Below are positions 1-9,195 of a DNA stretch of 64,000 nucleotides, in pieces. The position numbers were made by a program, and so were the translations under genes. This stretch comes from Deltaproteobacteria bacterium (GTDB lineage: Bacteria > Myxococcota_A > UBA9160 > UBA4427). The first letter of the stretch is position 1. The number at the start of each line of letters is the position of its first letter. The notes beneath the pieces are model-generated. The model had not been told where the DNA came from. It saw nothing but the letters and a program-made list of their open reading frames with translations, and ran no database searches. The DNA lies in NCBI GenBank assembly GCA_002719955.1, contig PBFW01000007.1, positions 127,724 to 191,723 on the forward strand, written 5' to 3'.

Positions 1-681
1 GCGGAACTGTCCGTTGTCCGCGAGGCGCAGCTGGTCAAGATCGATCCCGACATCCCCCTCGACCTCGCTTGTCTGGCCGGCTGTGGCGTGACGACCGGAA
101 TCGGTGCAGCCCTGAATATCGCCAAGGTCGAGCCCGGCAGCGTCGCCGCGGTCGTCGGATGCGGTGGCGTCGGATTGAACGTGATCCAGGGAACGCGCAT
201 CGCCGGCGCCACGCGCATCATCGCCTGCGATACCCAACAGACGAAGCTCGACCTCGCTTCGGATCTCGGAGCGACCGATTGCGTGCGCGTCGAACCCGGC
301 GAGAGCATCAGCGAGAGGATCAAGGCGCTCGTGCCGGGCGGCGTCGACTACGCCTTCGAGGTCGTCGGGCACACACCGCTCGTCAGCGAGGCCTTCGACT
401 CGGCGCGAACCGGGGGGACGACGGTCATGGTCGGTGCGCCTCCGCCCGGCACCCAGGTCACGATCGACAGCCGGACCCTCTTCTCCGACCGCAAGCTCCT
501 CGGCTGTCTCGGAGGCGGAAATATCCCCGCCCGGGACATCCCGCGAATCATGCGTCACTACCAGCAGGGCACGCTCAACCTGGAGAAGCTCGTCGAGACC
601 CGAATCCCCCTCGAGCGCGTGAACGAAGCGTTCGACGCCCTTCGCAAAGGAGAGACCGTTCGAACGGTCGTGCAACCCTGA
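1..681 (+). CDS. Zn-type alcohol dehydrogenase, C-terminal part (5' end outside window)
   Basis: This is the C-terminal 226 residues of a medium-chain (MDR) alcohol dehydrogenase. The frame is open from base 1, so the N-terminal catalytic zinc domain lies outside the window. The Rossmann NAD(P)-binding motif GCGGVGLNV is clear. Just before it is the CGVTTGIGAAL helix typical of class III and NDMA-dependent alcohol dehydrogenases. An Asp about 20 residues after the glycine motif (IACDTQ) suggests NAD rather than NADP. The C-terminus has the usual NEAFDALRKGE segment. Substrate cannot be judged without the N-terminus. A convergent VOC gene follows after about 30 bases. Confidence 0.9.
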   Translation, partial: AELSVVREAQLVKIDPDIPLDLACLAGCGVTTGIGAALNIAKVEPGSVAAVVGCGGVGLNVIQGTRIAGATRIIACDTQQTKLDLASDLGATDCVRVEPGESISERIKALVPGGVDYAFEVVGHTPLVSEAFDSARTGGTTVMVGAPPPGTQVTIDSRTLFSDRKLLGCLGGGNIPARDIPRIMRHYQQGTLNLEKLVETRIPLERVNEAFDALRKGETVRTVVQP

Positions 682-712
682 GGGCGAAACTTCAGCGCGC
701 CCGATCGGGTCC

Positions 713-1186
713 TCAAGAAGCCTCTCCCGGTACCCACCCGGGAATCGTCTCCATCATCTCGATCCGCAAACCGACCTGGGCGAGGGCGTCCATCAGATAG
801 GCCCTCTGCCGCCCCTCCACGTCCAGGCCCCCACCCTGAAGCGTGACGTCGAATTCTGAAACCTGCCGGCAGCCCCGGGCAATCATGGCTTCCCGGGTCG
901 GCTCCAGACCCTCGACCAGGAGCGTGACGTTGTGGACACAGGGACCATTCGCGTCCAACGCCTGCTGCCAGGATTCCGCGCCGGGCCCTGGCTTCACGAA
1001 CTGGAAGACGACACCGCCCAGCTTCATATGGATGATGCGGGCGCCGGGAGAGACCGACTCGATATAGGAGGAAAGCTGCCCTTCGACCTGCTCCGCACCG
1101 AACACCGCCCGCAAGAAATCCGCCGCCGCATCGGGGTCCGGATGCACGACCTCCACGTGCCAGAAAGCGCTCCCATGACCAGCCAT
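713..1186 (-). CDS. VOC-family (glyoxalase/bleomycin-resistance fold) protein
   Basis: A 157-residue protein that begins FWHVEVVHPDPDAAADF, the usual first beta-alpha unit of the vicinal oxygen chelate fold. The second half (VHNVTLLVEGLEP) repeats the pattern. The ATG at 1186 was chosen because GGGGAGAG lies directly upstream and because the fold begins five residues later; longer in-frame starts add a low-complexity stretch. It is a single-module VOC protein, so probably a dimer. No substrate can be assigned. It is one of five VOC-fold proteins in the window. Confidence 0.8.
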   Translation of the reverse strand: MAGHGSAFWHVEVVHPDPDAAADFLRAVFGAEQVEGQLSSYIESVSPGARIIHMKLGGVVFQFVKPGPGAESWQQALDANGPCVHNVTLLVEGLEPTREAMIARGCRQVSEFDVTLQGGGLDVEGRQRAYLMDALAQVGLRIEMMETIPGWVPGEAS

Positions 1187-1241
1187 CTCTCTCCCCCTCT
1201 CACGATCGTGGTCGCCCAGTGATTCCGGGATTCCATCCGAC

Positions 1242-1270
1242 ACTATATGATCCTGTGACCACCATGTGGA
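1242..1270 (-). promoter_or_regulatory. Candidate sigma-70 promoter for the VOC gene
   Basis: On the minus strand a -35-like TCCACA (1265-1270, 4 of 6 to consensus) is followed after 17 bases by TATAGT (1242-1247, 5 of 6). It would give a leader of roughly 50 bases before the ATG at 1186. This is pattern matching only; short matches of this sort also occur by chance. Confidence 0.3.
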
Positions 1271-1362
1271 GGAATCCAGAAACGTGGCGCGCTCTTCGCC
1301 CTCACAGCGCCCCGCTTCGCGACACCCTCCCGCGCCCGAGCCCACAACGCATCGGAGATGCC

Positions 1363-2829
1363 ATGCCCGAGAAAGCGCCCCGCGGCGTCACCTACAGCGC
1401 CCCCGACGAGGCCTATTTCGAAGCGCGCGGACTGCGACGCTTCGCGGGGGTCTGGTCACTCTGGGCCCTCGGCGTCGGCGCCGTCATCTCCGGCGATTTC
1501 TTCGGCTGGAATTTTGGACTCCTCTCCGGTGGCTTCGGCGGCTTGCTCGTCGCAACGGTGATCGTCGCCCTCATGTATATCGGGCTGTGTTTCTCGATCG
1601 CCGAACTCTCCCCCGCCTTGCCCCATACCGGTGGTGCCTACTCCTTCGCCCGAACCGCTTTCGGACCCTGGGGTGGATTTCTGACAGGCCTCGCCGAGAG
1701 CATCGAATATGTCCTCACCCCCGCCGTCATCGTCGTCGGCATCGGCGGCTATGTCGGCACGATCCTCGAGAGCAGCTTCGGACTGGTCATTCCCGCTCCC
1801 CTCATGTGGGCCGCCTTCTATGCGCTCTTCGTCGGCGTGAATATCGCGGGCGTCGAGCTGACCTTTCGCCTGACGGTCGCGATCACGATTGTCGCGCTCC
1901 TCGTCCTCGTCGTATTCTGGATCGGAGCAATCCCGCATTTCCGTTGGGAGCACGCACTGTCCGTCGCCCCCGCGCCGGGCCAGAGCATATGGTTCCCGAA
2001 CGGGATCGCGGGCATCACCGCTTCCCTCCCCTTCGCCGTCTGGTTCTATCTGGCCATCGAACAGCTCCCCCTCGCCGCCGAAGAGAGCCACAACCCGAAA
2101 CGCGATATGCCCCGCGGCCTGCTCTGGGGAATCGCGACCCTGATCGTCGCCTCGTTCCTGACGCTCTTTCTGAACGCCGGGATCCCGCCCGGCGCCGCCC
2201 TCGTCGGAGCCTCGGAGGAACCGCTCTTTCTCGCGTTCCGCACGATCTTCGGCCCGGGTGCGGGCGCGACCACCCTCGCCCTCGCCGCGGTCGCAGGCCT
2301 CGTCGCGAGTTTCCACGCCATCATCTACGCCTACGGCCGGAACATCTACTCGCTCTCACGCGCGGGCTATTTCCCGACCTGGATGTCCCGCACGCACGCC
2401 ACGCGAAAGACGCCACACGTCGCCCTTCTGATCGGTGCGGTCGTCGGCTACGTCGTCGCACTCGCGATCGAGTACGGACAAGCGTTCTTCGGCGACGTAC
2501 CCGTCGGCGGCGTGCTTCTCAACATGGCGGTCTTCGGTGCTGTCATCGCGTATATCATGCAGATGGCGGCCTACTTGAGAATCAAGTCGATCGCGGGACT
2601 CGAACGTCCCTACGTGAGCCCCCTCGGACGAAGCGGAGCGGTCGTCGCCGGCGCCATCGCGGCGCTGACGCTCGTCTTCCTCTTCGTGAATCCCGACTAC
2701 CGTCCGGGAATCTACGGAGTCACGATCTGGTTCGCGGTATCGCTGGGCTATTTCGCCTTCTACGCGCGCCACCGCATGATCCTCTCGCCGGAAGAGGAGT
2801 TCGCCTTGCAGGCGGTCACCGACACCTGA
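1363..2829 (+). CDS. APC-family amino acid/amine permease, ethanolamine-permease type
   Basis: A 488-residue inner-membrane transporter with about 12 hydrophobic segments. The first transmembrane helix region carries ALGVGAVISGDFFGWNFGL, the G-x-G-x-I-x-G pattern used for substrate binding in APC carriers. The sequence SPALPHTGGAYSFAR is also characteristic of the family. The overall pattern (FYLAIEQLPLAAEES, GRNIYSLSRAGYFP) most resembles ethanolamine permeases. The ATG at 1363 has GGAG six bases upstream; an earlier in-frame ATG at 1219 lacks a ribosome site and adds non-conserved sequence. No ethanolamine ammonia-lyase genes lie nearby, so the real substrate may be another amine or amino acid. 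Confidence 0.85.
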   Translation: MPEKAPRGVTYSAPDEAYFEARGLRRFAGVWSLWALGVGAVISGDFFGWNFGLLSGGFGGLLVATVIVALMYIGLCFSIAELSPALPHTGGAYSFARTAFGPWGGFLTGLAESIEYVLTPAVIVVGIGGYVGTILESSFGLVIPAPLMWAAFYALFVGVNIAGVELTFRLTVAITIVALLVLVVFWIGAIPHFRWEHALSVAPAPGQSIWFPNGIAGITASLPFAVWFYLAIEQLPLAAEESHNPKRDMPRGLLWGIATLIVASFLTLFLNAGIPPGAALVGASEEPLFLAFRTIFGPGAGATTLALAAVAGLVASFHAIIYAYGRNIYSLSRAGYFPTWMSRTHATRKTPHVALLIGAVVGYVVALAIEYGQAFFGDVPVGGVLLNMAVFGAVIAYIMQMAAYLRIKSIAGLERPYVSPLGRSGAVVAGAIAALTLVFLFVNPDYRPGIYGVTIWFAVSLGYFAFYARHRMILSPEEEFALQAVTDT

Positions 2830-3013
2830 AAGAGCGCACGGGGTTCACGGGCCGGCGGGAACCGTGCCGACCTCCGCGATGGACCGGACGGCATGAATCC
2901 CAGTGTTCCACGATGCGCCCGGCGCGGACCCGATCTACCCTCGATCCGGTCGATGTGCGGAGCACGATCCATCCACGGCTTCCGGCGACGCGCTTCTATG
3001 GAGGAGCCGATCC

Positions 3014-4507
3014 ATGAATCGCGGACGAAACGCGCTCGCTTCCTGGCTTCTCACGGTCGGTTTTTCCTACCTCTACCTCGGCGAATTCCTCGGACATCGG
3101 GTCGAAGGTCAGATCGCCGCCTCGAGCGAACTCGGTGTCGCCAGCCTGGTCCTCCTCTCGAGCGGGATCAGTGTGATCATGACCGTCCGCTGGGCGAGAA
3201 GCTCCGGGAAAGCGGATGAGAACCTGGAAACGGCCTCTCCGCGACGACGCTTCCTGCTGGCCTTGCTGGGGTCGGCTGGGGGCCTGGTCGCGACCCTGGC
3301 CGCTGCCCTCTTTCCCAACCGCCGCTGGGGCAGCGTGACCGGCAGCAAGATCTTTCTGGTGCGACCGCCCTACAAGGCCGATCTCGCCCGCGACGAGTGG
3401 GGTGGCTCGAAGGTCACGGGCTATCGCCGCCTGGGCCGGACCGGGGCCTTCGTCTCCGACATCTCTCTGGGCTCGGGTTCGAGTACCGGCGGACGCCAAA
3501 CCCTCGAGGTCGCTCGCGAGGCGATCGACCGTGGCATCAACTATTTCGACACGGCCCCCGACTACAGCGAAGCGGGCTCGGAGAATCGTCTGGGTGAGGC
3601 CATGAAAGGCCGACGCGACAAGATGTTCGTTGCGACAAAATTCTGTCTGCCACACGGTCATCTCGGACCCGGCACGAGCGTCGAGGGCTATACGAATGCG
3701 GTCGAAGGAAGTCTCGAGCGGCTCCAGACCGATTGGGTCGATCTGATCCACGTCCATTCGTGCAATTCGGTCGAGCGACTCCTCGACGAGAACGTCCACG
3801 AGGCCTTCGATCGCCTCAAGGAGGCGGGCAAGGTACGCTTCCTGGGCGTCTCGACCCATACCCCGAATCTCGAAGAGGTCGCGAACGCGGCAATCGAAAG
3901 CGACCGCTTCGACGTGATGATGCTCGCCTATCATTTCGGCGCCTGGCCGGCGCTCTCCGACATCATCGATCGTGCCGCGGCAAGAGATATCGGCATCGTC
4001 GGCATGAAGGTACTGCGCGGCTCCCAGCATCATTTCCTCGACTGGAGCCCGGATGAGCGAGACTCCTTCACCCAGGCCTCGTTCAAATGGGTGCTCTCCA
4101 ATCCGGGTGTCTCCTGCCTCGTGATCTCGCTCTGGGAATCCGGCCAACTCGACGAATTTCTCTACGCCTCCGGCCAATCCCTGCGACCCCAGGACGTCGC
4201 CGTGCTCGAGCGGTATCAGGAATTGACCAGCGACTCCCATTGCCGCCCCCATTGTGGCCTGTGTCTCGACGGGTGCAGCGAAGGCCTCCCGATCCACGAC
4301 ATCCTGCGCCACCGCATGTATTTCGAGAATTTCGGTGCCCAGAAAGAAGCCATGCGGCTCTACGCTTCCCTCGATCAGGGTGCCGAGGTCTGCGGCAGCT
4401 GTGACGCGCCCTGTCGGTCATCGTGTCCCTCCGGCATCGCCATTCCCGAACGCATGCGCGACGCCCACGAAATGCTCTCGGCGAGCCCGGGAAGATCGCT
4501 TGGCTGA
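3014..4507 (+). CDS. Membrane-anchored aldo/keto reductase with C-terminal Fe-S cysteine motifs
   Basis: 497 residues in three parts. Residues 1-100 hold hydrophobic segments near 9-24, 40-58 and 80-100; the third is preceded by SPRRRFL, which resembles a twin-arginine export motif. Residues about 137-400 are an aldo/keto reductase TIM barrel with YRRLGRTG, the FDTAPDY catalytic Asp179 and Tyr184, Lys209 (ATKF) and His248 (IHVHS). The C-terminus has two cysteine groups, CRPHCGLCLDGC and CGSCDAPCRSSCP, eight Cys that could hold two [4Fe-4S] clusters. The start follows GGAGGAG by seven bases. Aldo/keto reductases with a short C-terminal Fe-S tail are known; the N-terminal membrane/export region is unusual. 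The next gene overlaps or follows immediately, so the two are probably co-transcribed. Confidence 0.85.
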   Translation: MNRGRNALASWLLTVGFSYLYLGEFLGHRVEGQIAASSELGVASLVLLSSGISVIMTVRWARSSGKADENLETASPRRRFLLALLGSAGGLVATLAAALFPNRRWGSVTGSKIFLVRPPYKADLARDEWGGSKVTGYRRLGRTGAFVSDISLGSGSSTGGRQTLEVAREAIDRGINYFDTAPDYSEAGSENRLGEAMKGRRDKMFVATKFCLPHGHLGPGTSVEGYTNAVEGSLERLQTDWVDLIHVHSCNSVERLLDENVHEAFDRLKEAGKVRFLGVSTHTPNLEEVANAAIESDRFDVMMLAYHFGAWPALSDIIDRAAARDIGIVGMKVLRGSQHHFLDWSPDERDSFTQASFKWVLSNPGVSCLVISLWESGQLDEFLYASGQSLRPQDVAVLERYQELTSDSHCRPHCGLCLDGCSEGLPIHDILRHRMYFENFGAQKEAMRLYASLDQGAEVCGSCDAPCRSSCPSGIAIPERMRDAHEMLSASPGRSLG

Positions 4508-4538
4508 TTCGCGACGAGAGCGGCTCGGACCACTGGGA

Positions 4539-5780
4539 ATGCGCCCCAGACGTTGGCTGGGCGGGTTGAAGCTCGCGCTGCGAACGGCGGGTTCCTTCTT
4601 TCGGATCGCCTCGGATGGGGTCGCAGAAAGACTGGGCGGAGCCCTTCCGCGCACGAAGGCGCAGATCGCGAAACCCGAGACCATCAACGAACTGATCCGG
4701 CGCCATGCGCCCAGGGACCAGATCCCTCTTCCGCCGGTTCAGGGGGTGAGACTCTCCGGGGTCGATTTCGAGAGCAGCAATTGCCTCAACTTCCTGATCG
4801 ACCTCGACTTCGAAACCACCGCTTCACACAAACCCCTGCCGAAGACAGCCTATGTGAAGCTCCCCTGTGAGGAGCTGTCGACGCGATCCTTTGCCAACAC
4901 GCTCGGCTTCTGGCCACTCGAAACCATTTTCTGCGAGCGCGTGGCACAGCATATGCCGATTCGCGTGCCTCGGGTCTATGCCGCGGTCCAGCGCGGCGCG
5001 CGCTTCGTTCTCCTACTCGAGAACCTGCACGAGATCCCCGGCGCGCGGCTCTTCATCAACCGCGACATGGCGGCGGGGACGACACCCGAGCGCGCCGCTC
5101 GGGTGCTTCGCAGCTTTGCCGAGATGCACGCCCATTTCTGGGACTGGCCCGAGGCAAAGCGCGAAGCATTCCTACCCAACGAGCTCAATACCTTCACTGC
5201 CCCCAAAATGCGCAACGTCACCCTCGCGCTCAACGCCTCGGCACTCGGACCGGCGCAGAAAGCCGCCCCCGATCTCGTGAGCGAGCGGCTGGTCGAGACC
5301 TGCCGGCTTGCCTTCGACCACTGGGACCTGATTCTCGAAGCCTGGTATCGAGGCCCGCTGACGTTGATCCACGGCGACAGCCATCTCGGCAACTGTTTCG
5401 AATATCCCACTGAAGCGGGCCCGCAGGTCGGCATGATCGATTTTCAGGCGACCCATTGGAGCAAGGGGATGCGCGACGTGCAATATTTCATGATCAACTC
5501 GATGGAGCCGGAGCTCCTCGAAGCGAGCGAGGAAGAACTGATTCGCGGCTATTGCGCAGAACTCGCCGGTCACGGCGTGACGCTCTCCTTCGAAGAGGCC
5601 TGGGAGCAATATCGGGCCTTTTCCTTCCAGACCCTGATGGTGGGCATCGTCCCGCTCGGACTCGGCTCCCTGACCGAACGAAACGAGACGGTGCTCGCGA
5701 TCACGCGTCGCAGCTCCGCGGCGGTTGAGCGGTTGAAATTTCGGGATTGGGTCGAAGGGCTTCGTTCGCAGGCTGAGTAG
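4539..5780 (+). CDS. CHK/aminoglycoside-phosphotransferase-like small-molecule kinase
   Basis: About 413 residues with the eukaryote-like kinase fold of the CHK/EcKinase and phosphotransferase families. The catalytic loop is LIHGDSHLGNCF (H-G-D-x4-N) and the metal-binding motif is GMIDFQ, followed by GMRDVQYF. The upstream part contains the expected lysine-bearing strand (AYVKLPC) and hinge (FVLLLENL). Such enzymes phosphorylate hydroxyl groups on small molecules; the substrate here is unknown. The ATG at 4539 is used, but a TTG at 4500 preceded by GGGAAG would overlap the end of the reductase gene by eight bases and is a real alternative (426 residues). Confidence 0.75.
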   Translation: MRPRRWLGGLKLALRTAGSFFRIASDGVAERLGGALPRTKAQIAKPETINELIRRHAPRDQIPLPPVQGVRLSGVDFESSNCLNFLIDLDFETTASHKPLPKTAYVKLPCEELSTRSFANTLGFWPLETIFCERVAQHMPIRVPRVYAAVQRGARFVLLLENLHEIPGARLFINRDMAAGTTPERAARVLRSFAEMHAHFWDWPEAKREAFLPNELNTFTAPKMRNVTLALNASALGPAQKAAPDLVSERLVETCRLAFDHWDLILEAWYRGPLTLIHGDSHLGNCFEYPTEAGPQVGMIDFQATHWSKGMRDVQYFMINSMEPELLEASEEELIRGYCAELAGHGVTLSFEEAWEQYRAFSFQTLMVGIVPLGLGSLTERNETVLAITRRSSAAVERLKFRDWVEGLRSQAE

Positions 5781-5818
5781 CGTACGCCCTTCGAGACCGT
5801 ACCCAACGTCATCCGGGC

Positions 5819-7024
5819 TCAGATGGCGCCCTTCCGCGCGAGCGACGCAACGGCCGCCGCGTCGAGTCCGATCCAATCGAAGAGGACCTCGGCGTTATGC
5901 GCGCCCAGCGCAGGACCCGTGTGACGATGACGCCCGGGTGTCGTGCCGAGTCGCGGGACGGGTGCCACGACAGAAAGCTCGCCCATGGTGGGGTCTAATA
6001 GCGTCGAGAGGCTCGCCCGCTCACGAAGTTGGGGGTCATCGAGGATCGCGGACAGATCGTTGACCGGGGCCACCGGGATCCGGATGGTGTGAAACGCTTC
6101 GATCGCCTCGTCGCGAGACCGATCGGCGATCCAGCTCGCCACGAGCCCATCGAGTTCGTCCGCCGCCGCGAGCCGGGCCTCGGAGGTCCCGAAGCGCGTG
6201 CGGAACTCGGGCGAATCGAGCCCGATCAGACCCAGAATCCGCCCGACCTGCGCATCCGTCGTCCCCGAGAGCGCCATCCAATCGCCATCGCTCGCGCGAT
6301 AGAGATTGCGGGGGACACCGCCCGCGACGCGACTCCCCATCCGTTTTGGCCCCGGCCCATGGCCGTCGTGGCTCACGAGGGGGAGCGCCAGGAGCTGAAG
6401 GATCGGTTCGACCATCGACACATCCACGTGTTGACCCCGTCCACCTCCTTCACCCCCTCGATCTCGCGCATAGAGCGCAATCATCGCTCCGATGACACCC
6501 GAGAGCCCGCAGAGCGTATCCCCGAGCGGAAGCGAGGGGACCATCGGAGGCCCCTCCGCCTCACCGTTCATGTGGGCGAACCCCGCGAAGGCTTCGGCGA
6601 GCGTGCCCGCTCCGGCGCGATCCGCGTAGGGGCCCGTCCGGCCATAACAGCTGACACTCACGACGACGAGCCGCGGATTGCGAGCCGCCAGCGTGTCGTA
6701 GGCGCAACGCCAACGCGCGAGCATCTTCGCCGGCAGGTTTTCAACGAGCACGTCCGCGGTATCGACGAGCTGCCCGAAGACCCGCTGACCCTCGGCGTGA
6801 TCGAGGTCGAGAGTAATCGCGCGTTTATTGCGCGAGACGAGGGCCCATTGCGGGGAAGCTCCTGCGCGCTGGACTCCGATCCGACGCAGCGGATCGCCCG
6901 CGCGGGGCTCGATCTTGACGACGTCCGCGCCGAAATCGGCGAGGGTGGTGGCGATCTGCGGCGCCGCCAGAAGATTGCTCAGATCGAGGACCTTGAGTCC
7001 CGCGAGGGCGGTCGATTCCGACAT
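5819..7024 (-). CDS. CaiB/BaiF family III CoA-transferase
   Basis: A 401-residue family III CoA-transferase, moving CoA between carboxylic acids. The N-terminus LKVLDLSNLLAAPQIATTLADFGADVVKIE is split here only in description; its hallmark GADVVKIEPR is present, as is RNKRAITLDLDH. The catalytic aspartate is in LPLGDTLCGLSG. Length is typical. It faces away from the amidohydrolase downstream and converges with the kinase-like gene. Family members act on carnitine, bile acids, formate, oxalate or 2-methylacyl-CoA (racemases are related), so the substrate is not fixed. Confidence 0.9.
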   Translation of the reverse strand: MSESTALAGLKVLDLSNLLAAPQIATTLADFGADVVKIEPRAGDPLRRIGVQRAGASPQWALVSRNKRAITLDLDHAEGQRVFGQLVDTADVLVENLPAKMLARWRCAYDTLAARNPRLVVVSVSCYGRTGPYADRAGAGTLAEAFAGFAHMNGEAEGPPMVPSLPLGDTLCGLSGVIGAMIALYARDRGGEGGGRGQHVDVSMVEPILQLLALPLVSHDGHGPGPKRMGSRVAGGVPRNLYRASDGDWMALSGTTDAQVGRILGLIGLDSPEFRTRFGTSEARLAAADELDGLVASWIADRSRDEAIEAFHTIRIPVAPVNDLSAILDDPQLRERASLSTLLDPTMGELSVVAPVPRLGTTPGRHRHTGPALGAHNAEVLFDWIGLDAAAVASLARKGAI

Positions 7025-7505
7025 GCCACGACACTACCACGACCTCCGCTCGTCCCGAACGGGACCGCTGATCCACCCGAGACTCCCTTGGAATCGGGCC
7101 CATGTGCCGATCCGGTCGCTCGAGGAGGCCCGGAAAGCGCTTTGGCGAGTCGCGTCCCGCCGGATCGACTTCTTTTCCGAACGCCCATGGCACCTGGACC
7201 GAGGAGCGGGGCCGCGTCGATGCGAGCGGAGTTGCACATCGGGTCGAAGACCTCGACCCGATCCCCGCGTGGGTCTGCGGTAGTCTCGGCCATCGTCACG
7301 CGATGGGCCCGCACCTTTTCCGACCGAGCGCGCCGTGACCCACGGAATCGCTGGTGCTGAATTCGCGGGGGGCGAGCGGGTGTCGGAATCGGCACGCAGG
7401 GGCTCAGATTCCCGCCCAAATCGGGACGAGCGTGAGTCCCCCAAGCGCCTATTCTCCGTACGCCCAACAAGGCGAGAACCTGCAAAAACTGAAAAGGGGT
7501 CGAGA
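7025..7505. other. About 480 bases without a convincing gene
   Basis: This gap separates two divergently oriented genes. Short open frames exist on both strands, but none has family-like sequence together with a ribosome site. It probably holds both promoters; I could not recognise clear -35/-10 pairs. Confidence 0.5.
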
Positions 7506-9164
7506 ATGGCAGCCGACATCGTAATTCGAGGAGGGGACGTCGTCGACGGATCCGGTGCTCCCCGCCGCCGGGCCGACGTCGCCATCAAGGACGGCCGCAT
7601 CAGTGAGATCGGCGAGAACCTCGCCGGCGCACGCACCCTCGATGCCACCGGCCAGATCGTCGCGCCCGGATTCATCGATATTCACACCCACTTCGACGCG
7701 CAGGTCTTCTGGGACCCGGCGCTCACGCCTTCCTGCTTCCATGGCGTCACCACCGTGATCGCCGGCAACTGCGGGTTCTCGATCGCCCCCACCCGCCCCG
7801 AACATCGCGAGGTGATCGCCAAGACCCTCGAGAATGTCGAGGACATGGATGTCGCTTCGCTCGCGGAGGGAATTCCCTGGGATTTCGAAACCTTCCCGGA
7901 ATACCTCGACTCGGTTGAGCGCCGGGGCACGATGCTCAATTATACCGGCTATGTCGGCCATACCGCGCTGCGCCTCTTCGTGATGGGCGATGCCGCCTAC
8001 GAACGCGGGGCGACCGAGCAGGAAATCCAGGCCATGTGCCAGACGCTCGAAGAGGGGATGCAAGCGGGGGCGGCGGGATTTGCGACGAGCCTCGCGCCGA
8101 CTCATATCGGGATGAACGGCAAGCCGATTCCGAGTCGTTGGGCGGATATCAACGAGATCGAAGCCCTCTCCCGGACCGTGGGTCGCTTCGGCAAGGGCGT
8201 CGTGGGCTTTACGCCGGGGGACATCGTGCCTCTCGAGCGGATCTACGATCTCCAACTCGAGGTCGGCCGTCCCTTCACCTGGACTGCACTTCTCTCCTTC
8301 CCGGGCGGCCTTCACGAGTCGTCTACCAAGACTCACACCGAGGGACGTGCGCGGGGGGCGGATGTCTGGCCCCAGGTCTCTCCGCGACCCCTGGTGATCC
8401 AATTCCTCATGAGCGATCCCTTCCTCTTCGGAGCAGCCCAGCCCTTCGCCGACCTGATCGGCCGGAGCCGGAAAGACCGAAAAGCCTGCTATGCGGATTC
8501 AGAGTGGCGCAAGAATGCGCTGGTCGAACTCGAAACGATCGCGATCAAGCCGCGCTGGGACGCCATGAGGATCGACGAATCCGACAATCCCAGCCTGATC
8601 GGGAGAATGATCGGCGAGCTCTCCCGAGAACGTGGTGAATCGCCACTCGACACGCTGTGCGCAATTTCCCTCGAGGAAGACCTCGGCGTGCGAGTCACTC
8701 AGCCGGTTGCGAACGACGACGAGGAGGTCGTCGGCGAATTGCTGAATCTCGAGGGGGCAGCGCTCGGCCTCTCGGATGCGGGTGCCCACGTCGGCCAGCT
8801 CTGTGATGCGCCGCAGGCGACCGATCTGCTCGGCAATTGGGTGCGTGATCGTGAGATCATGAGTCTCGAACGCGCGATCCAGAAGCTCTCCGGTGAGCCG
8901 GCATCGATCTTCGACCTCGAAGATCGCGGCACGCTCACGGAAGGCAATCACGCGGATGTCGTCGTATTCGATCCCGACACCGTCGCGCCGGGCCCGGTCA
9001 AGCGCGTATGGGATTTTCCAGCGGGTGCCGATCGTCTGACGGCCGATTCGCCCGAAGGCGTGACCCACGTGCTCGTCAACGGGACGCCCATCCGGGAGGA
9101 GGGTGTCGCGAAGCTCGACGACGCAGAGGCCAATAGAGCGGGCATGATTGCAGCGCTCCGATAG
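7506..9164 (+). CDS. N-acyl-D-amino-acid deacylase family amidohydrolase
   Basis: 552 residues of the amidohydrolase superfamily, D-aminoacylase group. It starts ADIVIRGGDVVDGSG and has the metal site HTHFDAQVFWDP, the NCGFSIAP segment, and late LGLSDAGAHVG carrying the catalytic aspartate. The C-terminus returns to the small beta domain (HADVVVFDPDTV). The ATG at 7506 follows AAAAGGGG; the frame is open further upstream but with non-conserved sequence. Proteins of this subgroup are abundant in uncultured soil and marine bacteria and mostly have no proven substrate; hydrolysis of an N-acyl or cyclic amide is likely. Confidence 0.85.
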   Translation: MAADIVIRGGDVVDGSGAPRRRADVAIKDGRISEIGENLAGARTLDATGQIVAPGFIDIHTHFDAQVFWDPALTPSCFHGVTTVIAGNCGFSIAPTRPEHREVIAKTLENVEDMDVASLAEGIPWDFETFPEYLDSVERRGTMLNYTGYVGHTALRLFVMGDAAYERGATEQEIQAMCQTLEEGMQAGAAGFATSLAPTHIGMNGKPIPSRWADINEIEALSRTVGRFGKGVVGFTPGDIVPLERIYDLQLEVGRPFTWTALLSFPGGLHESSTKTHTEGRARGADVWPQVSPRPLVIQFLMSDPFLFGAAQPFADLIGRSRKDRKACYADSEWRKNALVELETIAIKPRWDAMRIDESDNPSLIGRMIGELSRERGESPLDTLCAISLEEDLGVRVTQPVANDDEEVVGELLNLEGAALGLSDAGAHVGQLCDAPQATDLLGNWVRDREIMSLERAIQKLSGEPASIFDLEDRGTLTEGNHADVVVFDPDTVAPGPVKRVWDFPAGADRLTADSPEGVTHVLVNGTPIREEGVAKLDDAEANRAGMIAALR

Positions 9165-9195
9165 ATCGTCGAGCGACCGCAATCCCCCGTGCTCT

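Noticed and set aside
1456-2316. Long acidic reading frame on the minus strand inside the permease gene
   Set aside because: It is the antisense of a membrane-protein gene: the composition is Asp/Glu/Arg/Gly-rich with no family pattern, while the plus strand is a clear APC permease.
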